From Amoeboaphelidium protococcarum (Eukaryota > Aphelidiomycota > Aphelidea): a DNA stretch of 64,000 bases. The notes under the pieces are model-generated. The model searched no databases. It was given only the letters and a program-made list of their open reading frames with translations, and had not been told where the DNA came from. Location of the stretch: assembly GCA_023515745.1 (NCBI GenBank), contig JALECJ010000257.1, positions 1,366,687 through 1,430,686 on the forward strand, in the 5' to 3' direction. Positions 59,494 through 64,000 of the stretch are shown here, one piece after another; positions within the stretch are counted from its first letter, which is position 1, and each line of letters starts with the position of its first letter. The translations under genes were made by a program, and so were the position numbers.

Positions 59494-59980
59494 ATGGTTA
59501 TTAAAATGCGACAGATGTAGCTATTACTATTGATAATTGTGGCACTGATTAGCCTTGTAAATTCAAGCAAATGTATGGATTCTACAGTATGCATTATATC
59601 TTGAGCGATGATTTTTGATTAATATAAATTGCAATGTAGATGCGTACTTGGTGCTAAAGTCTCCGTGGTCATTTGAAGCATATGAATTGGTGGACGCGGA
59701 GAGGAAAAGCATTTTGACAGAATTTCGTGAATAATGCCCACAAGAGTACAATGTGCTGATTAATGATGTATTTCCCGCTTGCAAGTATGTATGGTTGTAA
59801 GAGTCTCCGCGTCGATTCTTTGCCAATAGAGATTCTGAGCTGGACTGGTGTTTGAATGCTGTTCAGAGGAGTTCGTTCACTGTCGCTTCACCTAATCCGT
59901 TTAATCACAGATGGACGTTCAAGATGGACATGGAACAATGTGGTGATTACACATTATCATTATTCGCAATGACTGACTGA
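59494..59980 (+). CDS. Small secreted protein, one intron
   Basis: Exons 59494-59572 and 59640-59980 give 139 residues. The first exon is a signal peptide (MVIKMRQMQLLLLIIVALISLVNSSK). The mature part reads YAYLVLKSPWSFEAYELVDAERKSIL, then PACKYVWLQESPRRFFANRD, and FTVASPNPFNHRWTFKMDMEQCGDYTLSL. It is mostly beta-like, with few cysteines. No family recognised. Splicing (GTATGG donor, TGCAATGTAG acceptor, 67 nt) is in phase and is the only reading that stays open. A minus-strand open frame over the same DNA is a shadow. Confidence 0.62.
59573..59639 (+). other. Intron in the secreted-protein gene
   Basis: 67 nt, GTATGGAT donor, GCAATGTAG acceptor, phase 1, right after the signal peptide. Confidence 0.65.
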
Positions 59981-60039
59981 CAGAATTAAGAAGAATGTTA
60001 ATAATACATTGAGCCATATATATTAATGTCAATAATAAA

Positions 60040-60760
60040 TCATTTCGTTTTCTTGTTCTAACGCGGCGACTGTCTGGTACCATTAGAGTAACTCTTGGTT
60101 GATTTATCACCATCTCTCTACGCGTAAATCATTGCAGTGAATGGCTCTTCATAGGATAGAGCAACTTTGTACAAAAAGAACACAAACACTGATAACCAGA
60201 CTCCTGTCACTTTCTAATACCAGAGAGCGGTGCCAAGAAAGACCAGAGTTGAACCATTGTACATTGGATTATTCATCACATTGAATGGGAACGCTGTTAC
60301 TCTATGAGACATCAAAATTCCAAAGTAATCACCCAAATAAGTTCCAGTTATGCCCAGCTAATACATTGAAGACAATACAAACACGTTACCAATGGCAATG
60401 AAGACCGCTCCAATTAATGGTACCTGTTCAAACTGCATCAAGTATCTGTCGCTGTGCATAGACTCCAATGCCAACTTGTACAGATAATCACGCCATATGC
60501 CGGCAACAAATATACAAAACGCTAGTATGTAACAACCTCTACAAATTATAAGTGATTCTTAAAGTTCAATTCTCATGGCAACTTACCTGTACTTGTCGCC
60601 GACACATTTACTGAGCCAATGCGTTCTATACTCAGATCTACAAACACGCAACACTCATATTATAGTCAATAGTAGCATACATTCCATACCTGGCAGCTAT
60701 ATTCCATAGCAAAGGATTCATTATAGCCTACGCGACAAAAGCGAAAATATAGACATTCAT
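60040..60760 (-). CDS. OPI3: Phosphatidylethanolamine N-methyltransferase (PEMT/Opi3 type)
   Basis: ER-membrane enzyme adding methyl groups to PE (or its mono-methyl form) to make phosphatidylcholine. Three exons (60690-60760, 60587-60637, 60040-60538) give 206 residues, the PEMT/Opi3 size. Motifs are [75 protein letters not shown], and [10 protein letters not shown]. These are the SAM-binding and catalytic signatures. A basic polar tail follows. With the CDP-alcohol transferase it covers both routes to phosphatidylcholine. Confidence 0.95.
60539..60586 (-). other. Intron 2 of the PEMT gene
   Basis: 48 nt, GTAAGTTG donor and AATTTGTAG acceptor. The shortest well-supported intron of the window. 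Confidence 0.85.
60638..60689 (-). other. Intron 1 of the PEMT gene
   Basis: 52 nt, GTATGGAA donor and GTTTGTAG acceptor, splitting AARS in phase. Confidence 0.85.
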
Positions 60761-60949
60761 AATGTTACAGTGATTTTGCTGTAAGGTATAATTAAAATGA
60801 GAGTTATACAAAACTAGGTGCAATTCACAAACTCGGTCGATAAAACAAGATTCGAAAGCGTAATCTTGATGAAAGTATGTGAGAGAACACTAACATCAAG
60901 ACAAAAGATTATAACTATAAAATCTATTACTTGTCAATAATGAAAAAAA

Positions 60950-62764
60950 TCAGTATGAGTAATCTTTTGCGCGATACTTTTACTTTGAACCAGAGTTGGA
61001 GTGCTTTGGAGAGCCATAACTTTTACTGAATCCGCCCTTCTTCTAGCCTCCGTAATAACTGTTGTTATTATAATCTTTGCCAGATCTGCCACCTCTTTAC
61101 AGCTGCTGATTATATTAAGAGCTCTGTTCTTTGATTGCCTAAAACTAAGACATATCATCTTAATCACCATCATGATTAGTAGTGAGTAAATCATTAGTCA
61201 GAGACTTGATCATGGCCGCCACGAGAGCAGAAGACTTTTAATCTTGCAACTCTTGCATTCCACAAGCAGTCAACAGTGTTCGGGTGTGGTCCATGTACCC
61301 AGCTAGATCATCCTAAAGATTGGCCATCACCTAAGGGATAATTGTGGTCTCCAATGATGCACTCAATACTTCTTATTTGGTTGGAACAGACACGTAATCC
61401 ATGACAATCTTGGTGTCCTTCTCAATCTCTTTTAGCTTGTTTATATCTCTGCTGCCAGAACCAGATCCTCCTCCTCTGCCATATCTATCTCTCTTACGTC
61501 TATCGTTAGACTATGATGGATCAAAGAGAGTGACATTAGTTCCAAAGTTATTAGCGCGACCAGTTCTACCACTTCTATGTACAAAAGACTCCACATTATC
61601 TGGAGGACCCATTTGGACAACCATGTTCACATTCTTGATATCAAGGCCACGACTAGCAACATCAGTGCACACAAGGACATTCAATTTACCATCTCTGTAC
61701 TATTGCAGAGTCTCATCACGTTCACGCTGGCCAAGATCACTATGCAAGGCAGCAACATTCAACTTATGAGCAAAGAATGAGCTTGCTGCCTGATGCAGTT
61801 TTGTGGCGACCTCATTAGCTTCCTTCTTGGTCTGTGTAAATATCAGAATCTAATCTTTGTTGGCACTTTGGCCACCAGCACTAAGAGCGGCGTCTTCCGG
61901 TCGTGTGTGCTACCAAGTTCCAGTATAATGAAGGGCCAGTATATCAATCAACGATGACAGCTATCTGTCCTTCTTACAAGGGATCGCAAGATACTTTATA
62001 CTTGATGGAGCATTATTCTCTTATCCAACCAGATCGATTGTAGTATAACCAGGGCGAAAGAACTTTCTGGCAGCCTATTTCACCCACCTGGGCATAGTTG
62101 CACTAAATAGCAAAGTTTAATGTTCTGTCGCGTTGGAAGTGGAAGCTTTATGCTTCTTTATCAAACCCAGAATCTACTCCAATTACTCCTCAAAGCCGAT
62201 ATCCAACATGTAATCACTCTCATCCAGGCAGAGTAATTACACCTAACTCAAATTAAACTTATTGCTGTCTAGCAAGTCAACTATTCGCCCAGGAGTGCCA
62301 ATACATATATCAGCCGATCTTAGCGCGTTGACTTGCGGGCCATATCCGACGCCACCATAAATACAAGCACTTTTCAAATCAGGCAAAAACTTTGCAGCTA
62401 CGTCATGAACCTGAGTAGCAAGCTCACGCGTTGGGCACAGGATCATAGATCTAGGTGCAAAATCTCTCTTATTGACACTAGCAGAGTTTTACAGAATCTA
62501 GCCAATAGGAAGTAGAAACGCCAGCGATTTTCCACTTCCAGTCTTGGCTCTTGCAATCAGATCCTTGCCATCCATGATGATATCAAAGGTCTACTTCTGG
62601 ATCGGGAATAACTCCTTGATACCATTACGTATTAAAATGTTTTAGTATTTAGGAGACAGATTAGGATGAATTGAGGAATCAATACTCTATTATTGTACAG
62701 CACTATTACTACTAACAGAGCTATGTCTGATCTGACGTATGACGCGCTTAGTCTATCGAAACAT
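60950..62764 (-). CDS. DEAD-box-type RNA helicase with DESD box, possible mitochondrial presequence
   Basis: One exon, 604 residues. N-terminal MFRQTKRVIRQIRHSSVSSNS is basic and Ser-rich, like a mitochondrial presequence. The helicase core has the Q motif region GIKELFPIQKQTFDIIMDG, Walker A ARAKTGSGKS, PTRELA, GTPGR, box II as DESD (LCLDESDYML) instead of DEAD, LLFSATMP, the TDVASRGLDI region, and HRSGRTGRA. The C-terminal extension resembles the DDX21/DDX50-type region (VSVPTKQEVLSASLETTIIPQV, ALVAAMIKSLT), then a Q/G/Y/S-rich tail. Likely an RNA-remodelling helicase; compartment is a guess. Confidence 0.9.
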
Positions 62765-62884
62765 TTGCGCGTTTTTCGTTTCAGTTTGTTCAAAGAGAGA
62801 AAAGAAAGAGGAAGGCGTTTCCATTAAGCTGTAAAGTCTCACCATAGTAGAAATTCCACTGCATCAATATATAAATTTTTTTAA

Positions 62885-63982
62885 TCAAACAATTTCATCA
62901 ATAGTATCACGATGAAGATTTTACTTTGCGTCTCCATCCACTGTCATCTCAGTATCTTGTAATTAGTTGGGAGCAACTTTCGCAACCGGTAAGATACTGA
63001 TCTGATCAAAGTAAGCTCCCGTCTTCATAACACTTGCTGCAATATCATCAGGCGTGGACTCGGAATCATCAGTCGTTGCATTCTTTGCCTTGGACTTGGC
63101 TTTGGATTTTTACTACGTTTTTCTCTGTGGCTAAGTACCATCAGGCCTCAAAGTGACTAGTTACATCAAGACGCTGAAGAAGGCATGAGACCAGAATGTG
63201 CAAAACATTAGGCACAGATCAACAATGGCAATACGAGAATGCAAACTCAGTGCCATGCTCTAATCAGCCACCAAGTCATCTGACATCAACTGCCCCGCTG
63301 GCCAAGCAAAGAAACACGCCGATACTCCACACATCAGCTCTACCACCACGATAATCAGTGTCTTGATTACAAGTGGAATGACTGACTTTTTTAAATACTC
63401 GGAGGCTTTCTTTTTATCTTATTTGGAACCCAATGTATCCTTCTTAATATCTAGCACAATCTTTAAAGAAATCAGACCTGAAGCAGAGTCCAGCAATCCA
63501 ATGTAGCAATAAAATACCACCCAATAGATACGCGTCGTAAAGTAAATTGTTGGAAAGATTTAGTAACTGTATAGCGATGATACTATTCCTATGTACAGTC
63601 CTCCTAATGCTATCAGTGGCATCCAAAGTCCGGTTGACACCAAATTTGAACTGTGATACAACCACGTGAATGACTTTAATCTCAAAATGACAATAGTCTC
63701 GTACATAATCACATTGATAGTGTATAGAATCTCACCCGCGGTCCATAGAGCATAGTATAATCCATTGTCGCCAGATGGCTAGATGATAAACTCCTTTGAC
63801 AACTTTATTACAGCGCATAGTAGAGTGCCAGTAGCGCTTAAAGCCATTAGGCGTTATATCTAAGTCTTTGTTTCGACCGCGCGATAGTGCTGACCAACAG
63901 CTAAAGCCAAGGCAACTACGACGAAGGCAACTTCCACTGATATGGCGACTGGATTAAAAGGTTGCAAGTTTATGGCTAACAT
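62885..63982 (-). CDS. Seven-helix membrane protein, unassigned
   Basis: One exon, 365 residues. Seven hydrophobic segments can be counted: VAISVEVAFVVVALALAVG, LMALSATGTLLCAVI, WTAGEILYTINVIMYETIVIL, LVSTGLWMPLIALGGLYIGIV, IYWVVFYCYIGLLDSASGLI, VIPLVIKTLIIVVVELMCGVSACFF and IAIVDLCLMFCTFWSHAFFSVLM. A basic cytosolic-type loop (KKDTLGSKQDKKKASEYLKK) lies between helices 5 and 6. The tail is Lys/Gln-rich, then acidic. The topology is GPCR-like but I see no class signature. It could equally be a fungal-type membrane protein of unknown role. Start at the first Met in frame. Confidence 0.7.
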
Positions 63983-64000
63983 TTTTGTTGCTTATAATAT

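Noticed and set aside
59563-59826. Minus-strand frame MAKNRRGDSYNHTYLQ
   Set aside because: It lies opposite the spliced secreted-protein gene, which has a signal peptide and consistent splice sites.

Overview
The window is nuclear DNA from a eukaryotic microbe that reads UAA and UAG as glutamine and uses UGA as its only stop. Read this way, almost every locus opens into one long conserved protein: a 1,368-residue Dicer with no intron, Rpt1, RPL31, CK2 alpha, trehalose-phosphate synthase, Sir2 and about 30 others. Read with the standard code they are all shattered. Introns are few, GT-AG, and mostly 48-83 nt. The DNA is about 40% GC, genes lie on both strands, and most gaps are under 500 bp. 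Several families point to the fungal side of the opisthokonts (a UPF0658-type Golgi protein, a Mid1-like protein, Tps1, an Opi3-type methyltransferase). Mitochondrial genes (COQ9, glycine cleavage H, DNAJC11) argue against an amitochondriate. My best guess is a holomycotan protist such as an aphelid; a ciliate is the main alternative. The sequence alone does not settle the species.

Layout. 1-8.6 kb, all minus strand: HutI (cut by the window edge), Dicer, Rpt1, an isochorismatase-fold hydrolase, SEC11. 8.9-13.3 kb, plus strand: PHF5A, DNAJC11, an ArfGAP with two PH domains. 13.3-14.8 kb, minus strand: HemK/MTQ methyltransferase, RPL31. 15.0-20.4 kb, plus strand: AK6/FAP7, RNase P protein RPP21, UPF0658, Mid1-like, choline-transporter-like. 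20.5-30.9 kb: COQ9, EST1/SMG, TPS1, GSH2, EPT1/CPT1, CK2 alpha. 31-36.8 kb: a PA-TM-RING ligase, a stretch I could not resolve, and tRNA-Ile with an upstream repeat. 37.3-46.4 kb: AOS1, GCSH, Sec39-like, an NBAS-N-like WD40 protein, a tail-anchored protein, and a nuclease-kinase fusion. 46.5-52.1 kb: a small secreted protein, an I9-type inhibitor, Sir2, an alpha-kinase, then a second copy of the repeat with tRNA-Thr. 52.6-64 kb: a large proline-rich GPI-anchored surface protein, two small hypotheticals, threonine dehydratase, NAD kinase, a secreted protein, PEMT, a DEAD-box helicase, and a seven-helix membrane protein.

How the genes work together. Most are housekeeping and unrelated to their neighbours. 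Loose themes are RNA work (Dicer, PHF5A, RPP21, EST1/SMG, two helicase-type proteins), phospholipid synthesis (EPT1, PEMT, choline transporter) and ER-Golgi traffic (ADAP, Sec39, NBAS-N-like protein, SEC11).

The least ordinary content is a predicted PD-(D/E)XK nuclease fused to a kinase-like domain (44.8-46.4 kb), the lectin-like, proline-alanine-rich surface protein (52.6-54.9 kb), and a roughly 285-bp dispersed repeat lying in the same orientation just upstream of both tRNA genes. Both tRNA genes also lack a base pair at position 1-72 in the DNA.
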